In this document: positions 9,210 through 17,776 of the stretch, piece after piece
How positions within the stretch are numbered: position 1 is the first letter of the stretch
How the letters are laid out: every line of letters starts with the position of its first letter
Origin: Alishewanella aestuarii B11
GTDB taxonomy: Bacteria > Pseudomonadota > Gammaproteobacteria > Enterobacterales > Alteromonadaceae
DNA: 64,000 nt
NCBI RefSeq assembly: GCF_000280055.1
Contig: NZ_ALAB01000039.1
Span: 124,001 to 188,000, forward strand
Direction: 5' to 3'
Translations under genes and position numbers: made by a program
The notes under the pieces: model-generated
Told to the model about the DNA's origin: nothing
Database searches by the model: none
What the model saw: the letters and a program-made list of their open reading frames with translations, nothing else

Positions 9210-9980
9210 ATGTTTAATAAAAAAATCCATATGAGCCTTGTTGCTTCTGCACTGGCGGGCAGTTTTGCCCTGGCTGGTTCAGCTGCAGCGACAGATTTAA
9301 AAGATCTGCATCAGGCAAATGCACAAATCCAGCGTGCAGCAGTACAGTCTCAGGAAAAAATCAATACTATTTACGAGCAGACTCAGGAACTGCTGGGTGA
9401 ATATCGTGTTGTCGTTGACCAAACCGACAACCTGAAAGTTTACAACGACTTCCTGGCTACTCTGGTTGCTGACCAGCAACGTCAAATCGACCGTATCCAG
9501 CGTCAAATTGACGGCTTAGAAAAAACCAACCAAGGCACAGTGCCACTGATGTTCCGCATGATTGACTCATTAGAGCAATTTATCCAGGCTGACATCCCAC
9601 TGCGTACCGACCGTCGTTTAGAGCGCGTACAACGTTTGCGTGATCTGATGGCCCGTTCAGACGTGCAGCGTTCTGAGCAATTCCGTCAAATTTTAGAAGC
9701 CTATGAAATCGAAATGGGTTACGGCACAGAGCTGGCTGCCTTCCAGGGCACACTGAGCACTGGCGGTAGCGACATTACTGTTGATTTCGTGCATCTGGGC
9801 CGTTTAGCGCTGATGGCGCTGGCATTAGATGGCAGCTCAGGCTGGGTGTATAACAAGAGCACTGGTAGCTGGGATAAGTTAGCGGATTCATACTTACCGT
9901 CAATCGGTAACTTTATCAAGATGGCACGTCGTGAAGCCACGCTTGAAATGGATCGTGTACCACTTTTCGCAGCGGAGTAA
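9210..9980 (+). CDS. DUF3450 family periplasmic coiled-coil protein
   Basis: A 256-residue protein with a clear signal peptide (MFNKKIHMSLVASALAGSF..., cleavage likely near ATA|TD-type residues 28-30). A long Gln-rich, coiled-coil-like helix follows (about residues 30-115, with DQQRQIDRIQRQIDGLEK), then an alpha-helical C-terminal part. This matches the DUF3450 family, which is repeatedly found as the first gene of TonB2/TtpC-type operons. An in-frame ATG at 9039 would put 57 unrelated residues before the signal peptide, so I chose 9210. Its biochemical role is unknown. The position implies a periplasmic accessory to the proton-driven TonB complex encoded downstream. The next gene starts 6 bases later. 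Confidence 0.85.
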   Translation: MFNKKIHMSLVASALAGSFALAGSAAATDLKDLHQANAQIQRAAVQSQEKINTIYEQTQELLGEYRVVVDQTDNLKVYNDFLATLVADQQRQIDRIQRQIDGLEKTNQGTVPLMFRMIDSLEQFIQADIPLRTDRRLERVQRLRDLMARSDVQRSEQFRQILEAYEIEMGYGTELAAFQGTLSTGGSDITVDFVHLGRLALMALALDGSSGWVYNKSTGSWDKLADSYLPSIGNFIKMARREATLEMDRVPLFAAE

Positions 9981-9986
9981 GAATAG

Positions 9987-11354
9987 ATGAAATTGGCAAT
10001 TAAAAGTTTAGTCGTCGCTGCGGCAGTAACACTTTCTGCATCAGTAGCCTTTAACGCGACTGCAAATACTCAAAAGCTGGATCAGTTATTACAGCAAATC
10101 CAACAACAGCGCACTGTGGAAGGCCGGATCAACCAAGAGCGCGAGCGTGCTTTCCTGGCTGATCGTGCAGACAAGCAAGCGTTGTTAAATACCGCTAAGC
10201 GCCAACTGGCTGAAGAAGAAGCCCGTGGTAAGCGTTTACAGCAACAATATGCCCAAAACGATATCGCCATTGCTCAGAAACAACAGGAGCTGCAAAGCGC
10301 CCTGGGTACTATGGGTGAGGTATTCGGTGTGGTTCGTCAAACAGCGAACAAAACCGTTGGTACTATTTCAAGCTCCATCGTTAGCGCTCAGTATCCAGGT
10401 CGTGACGTAGTACTGCGTGATATCGCTGCTGCTACTGAACTGCCAACCATTGAGCAAATGGAAGAGCTGTGGGTAGCGATGTTAACTGAAATGACTGAAT
10501 CAGGTAAGATCGCTAAGTTTGATGCCGAAGTGGTTGAACTGGCTGGCGGTACTTCTACCCAGCGCGTAACCCGTTTTGGTGCTTTCCACCTGACGACTGC
10601 TACTGACTATTTAATCCGCAACGTAGACACTGACCAGATCCAACCACTGGGCCGTGCTCCACAGTCAAAAATCCACAGTTCAGTCGCCGCCTTCCACAAC
10701 GCCCGCGCTGGTGAATTAACCAGCCTGTACGTTGACCCGACTAAGGGTAACTCACTGTTACGTCTGAACCAGCAACGTGCAACACTGATGGAATACTACC
10801 ACCAGGGCGGCACTGTAGGTTACCTGATCACGGTATTACTGTTCATCGGCTTACTGATCGCGTTAGAGCGGGTACTGGTACTTTCAGCTGTTGGTGCCAA
10901 GATGCGTGCTCAGCTGAAAAACCTGAACAACCCGTCTACTAACAACCCGCTGGGCCGGATCCTGAAAGTTTACCACGACAACAAAGATGCTGACGTGGAA
11001 AACCTGGAACTGAAACTGGACGAAGCTATCCTGCGTGAAACGCCAAAAGTTGACCGTGGTATCGGCTTAATCAAACTGTTTGCTGCGGTAGCGCCGCTGA
11101 TGGGTCTGTTAGGTACTGTTATCGGTATGATCCTGACCTTCCAGCAAATTACGCTGTACGGTACCGGTGACCCGAAACTGATGGCTGGTTCAATCTCTCT
11201 GGCGCTGGTAACTACCGCTCTGGGTCTGATTGCTGCACTGCCACTGTTATTCGTACACAGCATTGTACAATCTCGTGCTAAATCAATTCTGCAAGTTCTG
11301 GATGAGCAAAGCGCTGGTATCGTAGCGGCTCACGCGGAGAAGGAGAAAGCCTAA
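9987..11354 (+). CDS. TtpC-like MotA/TolQ/ExbB proton channel protein with periplasmic coiled-coil domain
   Basis: 455 residues. There is a signal peptide (residues 1 to about 26, ending NATANT), a Gln/Glu/Arg-rich coiled coil (about 30-105) and a periplasmic region. A transmembrane helix follows near 278-300, then a C-terminal MotA/TolQ/ExbB domain with AAVAPLMGLLGTVIGMILTF and a last membrane span around 400-430. This architecture, an ExbB channel domain behind a large exported N-terminal domain, is that of TtpC, the extra subunit of TonB2 systems described in Vibrio. It probably joins the ExbB-ExbD-TonB complex and helps energise outer-membrane transport. Its stop codon overlaps the next ATG (TAATG). 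Confidence 0.88.
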   Translation: MKLAIKSLVVAAAVTLSASVAFNATANTQKLDQLLQQIQQQRTVEGRINQERERAFLADRADKQALLNTAKRQLAEEEARGKRLQQQYAQNDIAIAQKQQELQSALGTMGEVFGVVRQTANKTVGTISSSIVSAQYPGRDVVLRDIAAATELPTIEQMEELWVAMLTEMTESGKIAKFDAEVVELAGGTSTQRVTRFGAFHLTTATDYLIRNVDTDQIQPLGRAPQSKIHSSVAAFHNARAGELTSLYVDPTKGNSLLRLNQQRATLMEYYHQGGTVGYLITVLLFIGLLIALERVLVLSAVGAKMRAQLKNLNNPSTNNPLGRILKVYHDNKDADVENLELKLDEAILRETPKVDRGIGLIKLFAAVAPLMGLLGTVIGMILTFQQITLYGTGDPKLMAGSISLALVTTALGLIAALPLLFVHSIVQSRAKSILQVLDEQSAGIVAAHAEKEKA

Positions 11355-11881
11355 TGATGCTCCAGCTAATAGGGCTGTGGGAATCGGTACAGGATTTTAT
11401 CCATACGGGTGGCAACGTCTTGTACGTTGTCGCCGCGGTGCTCTTCATTATGTGGGTATTGATGATTGAGCGCTACTGGTATGTCACTTCGATTTTTCCG
11501 AAAATGAAACGGGAAATTGTTGCGAAGTGGGATGCCCGGGAAGATACCACTTCCTGGTATGCGCATAAGATCCGTGACTGCTGGATTTCTGAAGCGACGG
11601 ATAAACTCGATCAAAGAATGTTACTGATAAAGACACTGGTTGCAATGTGCCCATTAGTGGGCCTGCTTGGAACGGTAACAGGTATGATTGCGGTGTTCGA
11701 TATTATGGCCACCCAAGGTACCGGTAACCCTCGCACTATGGCGGCGGGTATTTCCATGGCAACTATTCCAACAATGGCCGGTATGGTTGCTGCCTTGTCG
11801 GGTGTATTTTTCAGTTCGCGGCTGGAAGTGAAAGTCAAACGGGAAAAAGCAGATCTCGTTGACAGCTTACCGCATCATTAA
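11354..11881 (+). CDS. exbB: ExbB-family proton channel subunit (TonB2 system)
   Basis: A 175-residue inner-membrane protein with a hydrophobic helix near residues 20-38 (VLYVVAAVLFIMWVLMIERY) and the conserved MotA/TolQ/ExbB core CPLVGLLGTVTGMIAVFD. A terminal span follows (ATIPTMAGMVAALSGVFF). With ExbD it forms the proton channel that energises TonB. The start is ATGATG, so initiation could be at 11354 or 11357. The first overlaps the stop of the upstream gene and implies translational coupling. It is shorter than enterobacterial ExbB, as is typical of the TonB2-associated form. Confidence 0.9.
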   Translation: MMLQLIGLWESVQDFIHTGGNVLYVVAAVLFIMWVLMIERYWYVTSIFPKMKREIVAKWDAREDTTSWYAHKIRDCWISEATDKLDQRMLLIKTLVAMCPLVGLLGTVTGMIAVFDIMATQGTGNPRTMAAGISMATIPTMAGMVAALSGVFFSSRLEVKVKREKADLVDSLPHH

Positions 11882-11893
11882 GAGAGAATTTTT

Positions 11894-12298
11894 ATGGCAC
11901 GTAAACGTATACGCGAAGACGAAGAGGCCGCAATCGACATTACGCCGATGATGGACATCGTTTTCATTATGTTGATCTTCTTTATCGTGACGACCTCTTT
12001 CGTGAAGGAAGCCGGTATTGATGTCAACAAACCAGAGGCCACCCAAGCTGTGAAAAAACCAAGCGCTACGATCTTTATTGCGATCCGTGCCAATGGTGAA
12101 GTGTGGATGGACAAGCGGCCGGTTGATGTGGAGCGGGTTTCTGCCAACATCGAGCGTTTAAGAGCGGAGTCACCAACGGATACCATCATTATCCAGGCTG
12201 ACAAAGAAGCGAAACACGGTGTAGTTATGGAAGTAATGGATCAGATTAAAGCTGCTGACCCATCGCTGGTCATTACTGTTGCCGGGGAGAATAACTAA
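11894..12298 (+). CDS. exbD: ExbD-family biopolymer transport protein (TonB2 system)
   Basis: 134 residues: a short cytoplasmic N-terminus rich in Arg/Glu and one transmembrane helix with the family motif ITPMMDIVFIMLIFFIVTTS. Asp21 within it is the proton-carrying acid. A periplasmic domain follows, ending VITVAGENN. ExbD pairs with ExbB to convert proton flow into TonB movement. It is preceded by an AGAGAG-type ribosome site and lies 12 bases after exbB and 2 bases before tonB. Confidence 0.93.
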   Translation: MARKRIREDEEAAIDITPMMDIVFIMLIFFIVTTSFVKEAGIDVNKPEATQAVKKPSATIFIAIRANGEVWMDKRPVDVERVSANIERLRAESPTDTIIIQADKEAKHGVVMEVMDQIKAADPSLVITVAGENN

Positions 12299-12300
12299 CT

Positions 12301-12918
12301 ATGGTACGTTTCCTAACATCGTTAATTATCGGTGCCGTGGTAACGTTCCTGTTGTTTCTGATTATGGCGCTGCTCATTGAGGGCAGCGGCGACCGCCGGC
12401 CTCCTGAGCAGGAGCGTATTGTCATTGAGATTAATACGACGCCGCCGGACTCAGATACACAGACGCGGACACCACCGCCACCGCCACCGCCGCCACCACC
12501 GGCTCAGCCGCCGCAGCAGCCACAGCCGGAGCCGGAGATGACCAATACTGCCGGTGCAGTATCGTTCAACCTGCCAGGTCTGGACTTAGGCGCTAACACT
12601 GGTTTGGGTGATCCTGGCTCGCTGTTACGTGACGGTGATGCTACGCCAATCGTGCGGATTGAACCACGTTATCCGGTTCAGGCTGCCCGTGATGGTCTGC
12701 AAGGCTGGGTTCGTTTACGGTTTACCATTATGGAAGATGGCAGTGTCGATGAAGTTGAAGTCATTGAAGCTGAACCACGCCGTGTGTTCGACCGTGAAGC
12801 TATCCGTGCGCTGCGGCGCTGGAAGTACAGCCCGAAAGTGGTAGATGGTAAGCCGGTGCGTCAGCCTGGCCAGCAAGTGCAGCTGGACTTTACCCTTGAC
12901 ATGGCTCAGGGAGGCTAA
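12301..12918 (+). CDS. tonB: TonB-family energy transducer (TonB2 type)
   Basis: 205 residues: an N-terminal membrane anchor (about residues 5-26), a proline-rich periplasmic linker with ten consecutive prolines near residues 58-68 and further Pro-Gln repeats, and a C-terminal TonB box-binding domain (about 120-205) with YPVQAARDGLQGWVRLRF and REAIRALRRWKYSP. It transmits proton-motive force to outer-membrane TonB-dependent receptors. No receptor gene is adjacent, so the cargo is unknown. It is co-transcribed with exbBD and the TPR gene, 3 bases ahead of the latter. Confidence 0.93.
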   Translation: MVRFLTSLIIGAVVTFLLFLIMALLIEGSGDRRPPEQERIVIEINTTPPDSDTQTRTPPPPPPPPPPAQPPQQPQPEPEMTNTAGAVSFNLPGLDLGANTGLGDPGSLLRDGDATPIVRIEPRYPVQAARDGLQGWVRLRFTIMEDGSVDEVEVIEAEPRRVFDREAIRALRRWKYSPKVVDGKPVRQPGQQVQLDFTLDMAQGG

Positions 12919-12921
12919 CAG

Positions 12922-14187
12922 ATGAAAAAACTGTCTTTAATTTCTTCTGCGTTATTGGTCGCCGCCAGCGTCAGTTTTTCGGTACCCAGTTTTGCTCAGG
13001 TTACCCTGACTGATGCTGACCGTGCCCGGATTGAAGAGCGGAAAAACCGCCGCACCACACTTCCTGGCGAACGTGTGGGGCGTGGTGTGACCCGCGCTTT
13101 CGAGCTGTATAACGAAGAAAAGGTCGATGAAGCATTAAAAGTATTGCTTGAGATCCGTGGCGGCAATGATTTCGATAACGCCTTTTTAGCGCGTTTTATC
13201 GGCAACCTGTACGCTCAGAAAGATGCCAAGCAAGCTATCCGTTATCTGGAACAGGCAACCAAGCCCGATGTACTGAGCTTTACTGATCAGGCGTCGTCAT
13301 TGAAGTTGGTCGCTGACTTGCAGCAAATGGAAGGCATGCATAAGGATGCCATTCGTAATTACGAGGCCTGGATCCGTTTTACTGGTGAAAACGACCCGGA
13401 TGTCTATCTGCGGATAGCTAACTCGTATTACCAATTGCAGGACTATAAAAACGTTCTGGTACCAATTGATAATGCCATCCGTTATTCCAAAACACCCAAC
13501 AAAAACCACTATATGTTGAAGATGGGTGCCCTGTATGAGTCGCGTAATTATCCGAAGACAGTCGAAGTGGTGGAAACCATGGTACAACTGTTCCCGGAAG
13601 AGCGGCAGTTCTGGGTTTATCTGGGTAACTTCTATACGCTGGTAGAGGACTACCAGAAGTCGTTAAGTGCGTTCCAAATTGCGTACAACAATGGCTATCT
13701 GGAGAGCGAAGCTGAGTTGAAAATGCTGGGCCAGATGTATGCGAATAACAATATTCCATACAAAGCGGCAGCAATTTACGAGAAATACCTGAAAAGCGGT
13801 AAAATCAAAAAAGACCGCACTATGTTAACTGCTATTGCATCTAACTTTCAGGCTGCCCGTGAATTTGCTAAAGCAGCGCAGTACTACGGCGAGCTTGCTG
13901 CCCTGACCAACGACGCAGATGCTTACCGTCGTCAAGCGATGGCCTTTATGGCAATTCAGCGTTATAACGATGCACTGAAAGCCTTTGAAGCTACGCTGGC
14001 ACGCGACTCGAGCAATGCCGGTCGTGTACATATGAGCATGGTTGAGGCCTACCTGAATCAGGGTAAACTGCGTGAAGCTTATGCCTCACTGCAGCAGGCA
14101 AAACGTGACTCGGCGACTGCCCGTCAGGCGAATAGCTATGAAAACTATATCAGAGAGAAAGCCCGGGTTAAGGGTATTAATCTCTAA
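12922..14187 (+). CDS. TonB2-operon TPR-repeat periplasmic protein
   Basis: 421 residues with a signal peptide (MKKLSLISSALLVAASVSF, cleavage after SFA) followed by repeated tetratricopeptide-like helix pairs through the whole length. Examples are DAIRNYEAWIRFTGENDPDV, QKSLSAFQIAYNNGYLESEA and NDALKAFEATLARDSS. Proteins of this type close TonB2/TtpC operons in several marine gammaproteobacteria, where they are thought to act as scaffolds. The start ATG follows GGGAGG and is 3 bases after tonB. A strong terminator lies 16 bases downstream, marking the operon end. Confidence 0.85.
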   Translation: MKKLSLISSALLVAASVSFSVPSFAQVTLTDADRARIEERKNRRTTLPGERVGRGVTRAFELYNEEKVDEALKVLLEIRGGNDFDNAFLARFIGNLYAQKDAKQAIRYLEQATKPDVLSFTDQASSLKLVADLQQMEGMHKDAIRNYEAWIRFTGENDPDVYLRIANSYYQLQDYKNVLVPIDNAIRYSKTPNKNHYMLKMGALYESRNYPKTVEVVETMVQLFPEERQFWVYLGNFYTLVEDYQKSLSAFQIAYNNGYLESEAELKMLGQMYANNNIPYKAAAIYEKYLKSGKIKKDRTMLTAIASNFQAAREFAKAAQYYGELAALTNDADAYRRQAMAFMAIQRYNDALKAFEATLARDSSNAGRVHMSMVEAYLNQGKLREAYASLQQAKRDSATARQANSYENYIREKARVKGINL

Positions 14188-14202
14188 TAGTAGCGCTTGA
14201 AC

Positions 14203-14231
14203 AAAAAGCCCGCTTAATAGCGGGCTTTTTT
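14203..14231 (+). terminator. Terminator of the TonB2-type operon
   Basis: AGCCCGCT (14207-14214) pairs with AGCGGGCT (14219-14226) around a TAAT loop, with A5 before and T6 after. This is a strong intrinsic terminator right after the TPR gene. Confidence 0.92.
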
Positions 14232-14334
14232 ATATTTGTTGTATTACAAAGTGAAGCTTAATAAGCGCTAAAAGGCACAGAGATCCTGAGAAGGGCGCTT
14301 TTCTCCTCCCTTTAGTTGTCAGCTCTGAGCTGAT

Positions 14335-15705
14335 TTAGGACTCGGTTGTTTCGCTTTCAGTACCCTTCAAATCGTATAACTTGTATTTATCAATCAGAGC
14401 ATATAAGGTAGGGCGGCTTACGCCCAGTAAGTCAGCCGTTTTCGATAAATTACTGTTTGCCAGCACATAAGCCTGACGAATACCTTCCGACTCGGCCTGC
14501 TCGCGGATCTGGCGTAAGGTTTGAAAGCTGCTCTTATTTGCAGTGGGGCGAAACCCAAGATCCTCAGCATTAATCAGCTTACTTTCCGATAAAATCACCG
14601 CTGACTTCAGCTTGTTTTGTAATTCGCGGATATTTCCAGGCCAGTTGTGGCTAAGCAGCGCTTCAGTTGCACAGGGAGTGAAGCCCTGGATTTGGGTTTT
14701 GTATTCCTGATTAAAACGATGCAGTAAAGCTTTAGCAATCAGAATAATGTCGTGACCGCGATTGCGCAGTGGTGGGATCCGCAACACAATCTCGCTGATC
14801 CGGTAGTAGAGGTCTTCGCGGAAGCTTTGCGCGGCCACCATATCCTGTAAATCACGATGGGTCGCGCAGATCACTCTGACATCGACTTCTATTTCGCTGC
14901 GGCCACCAACCCGCTCAATAACCCGTTCTTGTAAAAAGCGCAGCATTTTAGCTTGCAGCGAAAGGGGCATATCGCCAATTTCGTCCAGCAGCAAGGTGCC
15001 ACCATTGGCGCACTCTATTTTACCAAGGGTGGTTTTTACCGCGCCGGTAAAGGCACCTTTTTCATAACCAAACAGTTCGCTTTCCAGCAAATTTTCCGGA
15101 ATAGATGCACAGTTAATCGCGACAAAAGGTTTGCCGGTACGCGGGCTTTGCCGGTGAATAGCCCGGGCAAAAACTTCTTTACCGGTACCGCTTTCGCCTA
15201 ACAACAAGGTGGTGATTTCTGTAGGTGCAATTTTCTCAACAGTGCGACAGGCTTTCTGGATAGCTTCACTATTGCCAATAATATCCGCCTGCTGATAGCT
15301 ACTGGCTTTTAAAGCTTTGTTTTCCTGCTCTAACTGACTTAGCTTAAAGGCACGTTGCAGAATAATGTTCAATACATCGGCATCGATGGGTTTCTGATAA
15401 TAATCGTAGGCGCCGAGCGCTATGGCCTGCAACGCATGATTATTATCGGTACTGCCTGTAAGTACTATGACCTTGGTTTCCGGTTTAGCAGTTAAGATTT
15501 CGGTGAGGCAAGCCAAGCCCTCTGAGGCATTGGCGGCATCAGGTGGTAAGCCCAGATCCAGCGTAACAACGGCTGGTTCAAAGCGGCGCAATTGCGTCAT
15601 GGCTTGTTGCCGGTCGGCAGCAAAGACCAATTCGTAATCACTGAGGCTCCATTTTAATTGTTTCTGGATACCCAAATCATCTTCAATTACCAAAACGGTA
15701 TGCAT
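14335..15705 (-). CDS. prsR: PEP-CTERM-box sigma-54 response regulator PrsR
   Basis: A 456-residue NtrC-type activator. It has a receiver domain (1-120; phospho-acceptor Asp50 in TLDLGLPP, Lys105 in YYQKP), an AAA+ sigma-54 interaction domain (Walker A GESGTGKE at 170-177, GAFTGA at 217-222, Walker B GGTLLLDEIG) and a C-terminal Fis-type helix-turn-helix (KTADLLGVSRPTLYALIDKY). PrsR-type regulators pair with PrsK and are found with exosortase A loci, where they are predicted to drive PEP-CTERM genes. Two GG-N10-GC promoters in this window, upstream of the two PEP-CTERM genes, support that role here. It is encoded 1 base after prsK in one operon. Confidence 0.92.
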   Translation of the reverse strand: MHTVLVIEDDLGIQKQLKWSLSDYELVFAADRQQAMTQLRRFEPAVVTLDLGLPPDAANASEGLACLTEILTAKPETKVIVLTGSTDNNHALQAIALGAYDYYQKPIDADVLNIILQRAFKLSQLEQENKALKASSYQQADIIGNSEAIQKACRTVEKIAPTEITTLLLGESGTGKEVFARAIHRQSPRTGKPFVAINCASIPENLLESELFGYEKGAFTGAVKTTLGKIECANGGTLLLDEIGDMPLSLQAKMLRFLQERVIERVGGRSEIEVDVRVICATHRDLQDMVAAQSFREDLYYRISEIVLRIPPLRNRGHDIILIAKALLHRFNQEYKTQIQGFTPCATEALLSHNWPGNIRELQNKLKSAVILSESKLINAEDLGFRPTANKSSFQTLRQIREQAESEGIRQAYVLANSNLSKTADLLGVSRPTLYALIDKYKLYDLKGTESETTES

Positions 15706-15706
15706 C

Positions 15707-17776
15707 TTACGATCCTTGTAGCAAAGCGATTGCTGCTGGCTGAATATTGTTAGCTAAGTGTAACGGAAGTTCCAGTTGAAAGGTAGTGCCAAGCCCCGGT
15801 TGGCTTTGTACTTTGATGCTACCGCCGGCCTGTTCAATAAAGGTTTTGGCGTCATAAACGCCTATGCCCATACCGGCATTACCTTTAGTGGTATCAAAAG
15901 GTTTGAACAGCCGGTGCTCAATAAAGTCGGCTGTCATACCGCTACCGGTATCGCTGATTTCAATCTTTAACTGTTCCCCGCTGGCATCAAGGGTTAAGCG
16001 GATCTGGCCATCATCTGCAGTGGCGTGCTGGGCGTTATCCAGCAAGTGGAAGATAATATTAGCAAAGCGCTCTTTATCCAGGGTTAAACTGGCATCCTGT
16101 TTTACGATAAGTTCAGGTGTCGGGAGCTTATTCGCACAACGTTGGCTGATCACCTGCTCTAGTAACGAGGCGACAGTAAAGCTGCGCAGTGGATGAGTCG
16201 GGCTTTGTTTGCTGGTCAACTGTGACAGCATATGATCCAGACGTTGTTGCATTGCCGCCAGAGTAGTAAAGCTATCTTCGATAAACTCGGGATTATGCTT
16301 ATGCTTAACGGCATTGCGTAGCAGCAAATCCAATTGCGCCTTTACGTTTTTCAAATCGTGCACCACAAAGGCAGACATCCTGCTAAAGGCCGCGAACTGG
16401 GCATTCTCACTGAGCTTGTCGCTATGTTGAATCAGCTGGAGCAGGGCGGCAATTTGCTCTGAAACCACCGACAAGTAATCCCGCAATTCCCAGTTGAGTT
16501 TCAATGGCTGCCCGGCATTTGCCTGCATCAAACAAACGCCCCAGAGTTGATCTTTAGTCCTGATTGGTAACAGCAGCTGGAATTTTAGCTCTGCCAGATC
16601 CAAGCCGGTGGTCAGCTCATCGCTTTCGCTTAAGTCAAGTTGCCAGGCATCATTCTGATGTTGCTGATAGTAACGCTCCAGCAGTGTGAGTTCGGTTTCT
16701 GTTAGCGCCGGGCGTTGCTGCAAGGCCAGGACCTTGATCTGGGTTGGCGTTTGAAATTGCAGTAAGGCACCTTGCTGGTAATGAATGGAATCCAGCCACA
16801 CCCCCAGGATCTGTTGAAAGCGGCTGGGTTGATTCAGATCGACCTGTCGCAGCCCTTGAGTCAGTTTTAACCATTGTTCACGATAGTCAAAGCGGTTGGC
16901 AAAAAAATGCTTTTCAATAAATACCTTTACTTTGCGTCTGACGGTGGCTGATAGCAACAACAACAACATCAACACAAAGCCCAGTACAATAAAGCTGGTT
17001 TGTAACAGTTCGGACCAGCTACCGCCGACATACCGCAGGTAAAATCCGGTCAGTGCCAGCAAACATAAATACAGGCCGGCAGCCAGTACCAGAGTGCTCT
17101 GCAGCACGACATCGCGGGAGATATAGACCTTGATTTCCCAAACGGTAATACGGCGAATGGAGAGCGTCAGCACAGGTACCAGCAAGGCAAAAACAAAGCC
17201 CCTGGCTTGCCATAGCTGTAAATCAACCCGGGCGAACAGTGCCGATTCTGCCAGCAGCACAAAATCAAATACGGCGGCAGCACCCAGCGCGATAATCAGT
17301 GGCTTATATTGCCATTTCTCGGCATCAGAGGCTTTACGGTATAGCGCTTCTAGTAGTGCCAGTTGCACGACACAAAATGCCAGAGAGCCGGTATACAGCA
17401 AGCTATTGGATGCAGGTAGGAACAGCGCAATGGTCAGCCAGAGAGCGCCCAACAGCAGTGTCAATAAGGTGTGCGGCTTTAATAGAAACGGTGTGATGCC
17501 CGACTGAGGCTGCAAAGCGGCCAACAAGAACAAAATCAGTAGCAACTGGCGTAACCATTCCAATACCTTGGACATCGGCTCGGCATAGGGGATAGCCAGG
17601 GTCGTGGCGTACCAGAAGGCCCAGAGCAGGCTACTGACGGTAAAGGCTAGCAGCAGTTGCTTAGGAACGTTATTCGTTCTGGTAGTTAAAATCAGCAGTG
17701 ACAATATGCCATAAGCCAAAGCCGCCAGCGCAAAGCCAATTTGTTCAGGAGTAAAGGCCAACATAGCAGCAACCAT
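15707..17776 (-). CDS. prsK: XrtA/PEP-CTERM system membrane histidine kinase PrsK
   Basis: 689 residues. About nine hydrophobic spans fill residues 10-280. A GAF-like cytoplasmic segment follows (about 330-460), then a dimerisation/phospho-acceptor stretch FVVHDLKNVKAQ and a HATPase domain with HLLDNAQHATADDG (N box), EISDTGSGM (G1) and GNAGMGIGVY (G2). This is the PrsK architecture, and its partner PrsR is directly downstream. The signal sensed by the membrane domain is unknown. The start ATG shares its A with the TAA stop of the serine protease gene upstream, so translation is probably coupled and the start is well supported. Confidence 0.92.
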   Translation of the reverse strand: MVAAMLAFTPEQIGFALAALAYGILSLLILTTRTNNVPKQLLLAFTVSSLLWAFWYATTLAIPYAEPMSKVLEWLRQLLLILFLLAALQPQSGITPFLLKPHTLLTLLLGALWLTIALFLPASNSLLYTGSLAFCVVQLALLEALYRKASDAEKWQYKPLIIALGAAAVFDFVLLAESALFARVDLQLWQARGFVFALLVPVLTLSIRRITVWEIKVYISRDVVLQSTLVLAAGLYLCLLALTGFYLRYVGGSWSELLQTSFIVLGFVLMLLLLLSATVRRKVKVFIEKHFFANRFDYREQWLKLTQGLRQVDLNQPSRFQQILGVWLDSIHYQQGALLQFQTPTQIKVLALQQRPALTETELTLLERYYQQHQNDAWQLDLSESDELTTGLDLAELKFQLLLPIRTKDQLWGVCLMQANAGQPLKLNWELRDYLSVVSEQIAALLQLIQHSDKLSENAQFAAFSRMSAFVVHDLKNVKAQLDLLLRNAVKHKHNPEFIEDSFTTLAAMQQRLDHMLSQLTSKQSPTHPLRSFTVASLLEQVISQRCANKLPTPELIVKQDASLTLDKERFANIIFHLLDNAQHATADDGQIRLTLDASGEQLKIEISDTGSGMTADFIEHRLFKPFDTTKGNAGMGIGVYDAKTFIEQAGGSIKVQSQPGLGTTFQLELPLHLANNIQPAAIALLQGS

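Noticed and set aside
9039-9980. DUF3450 gene starting at the ATG at 9039
   Set aside because: It would add 57 unrelated residues in front of a clear signal peptide that begins at the ATG at 9210.
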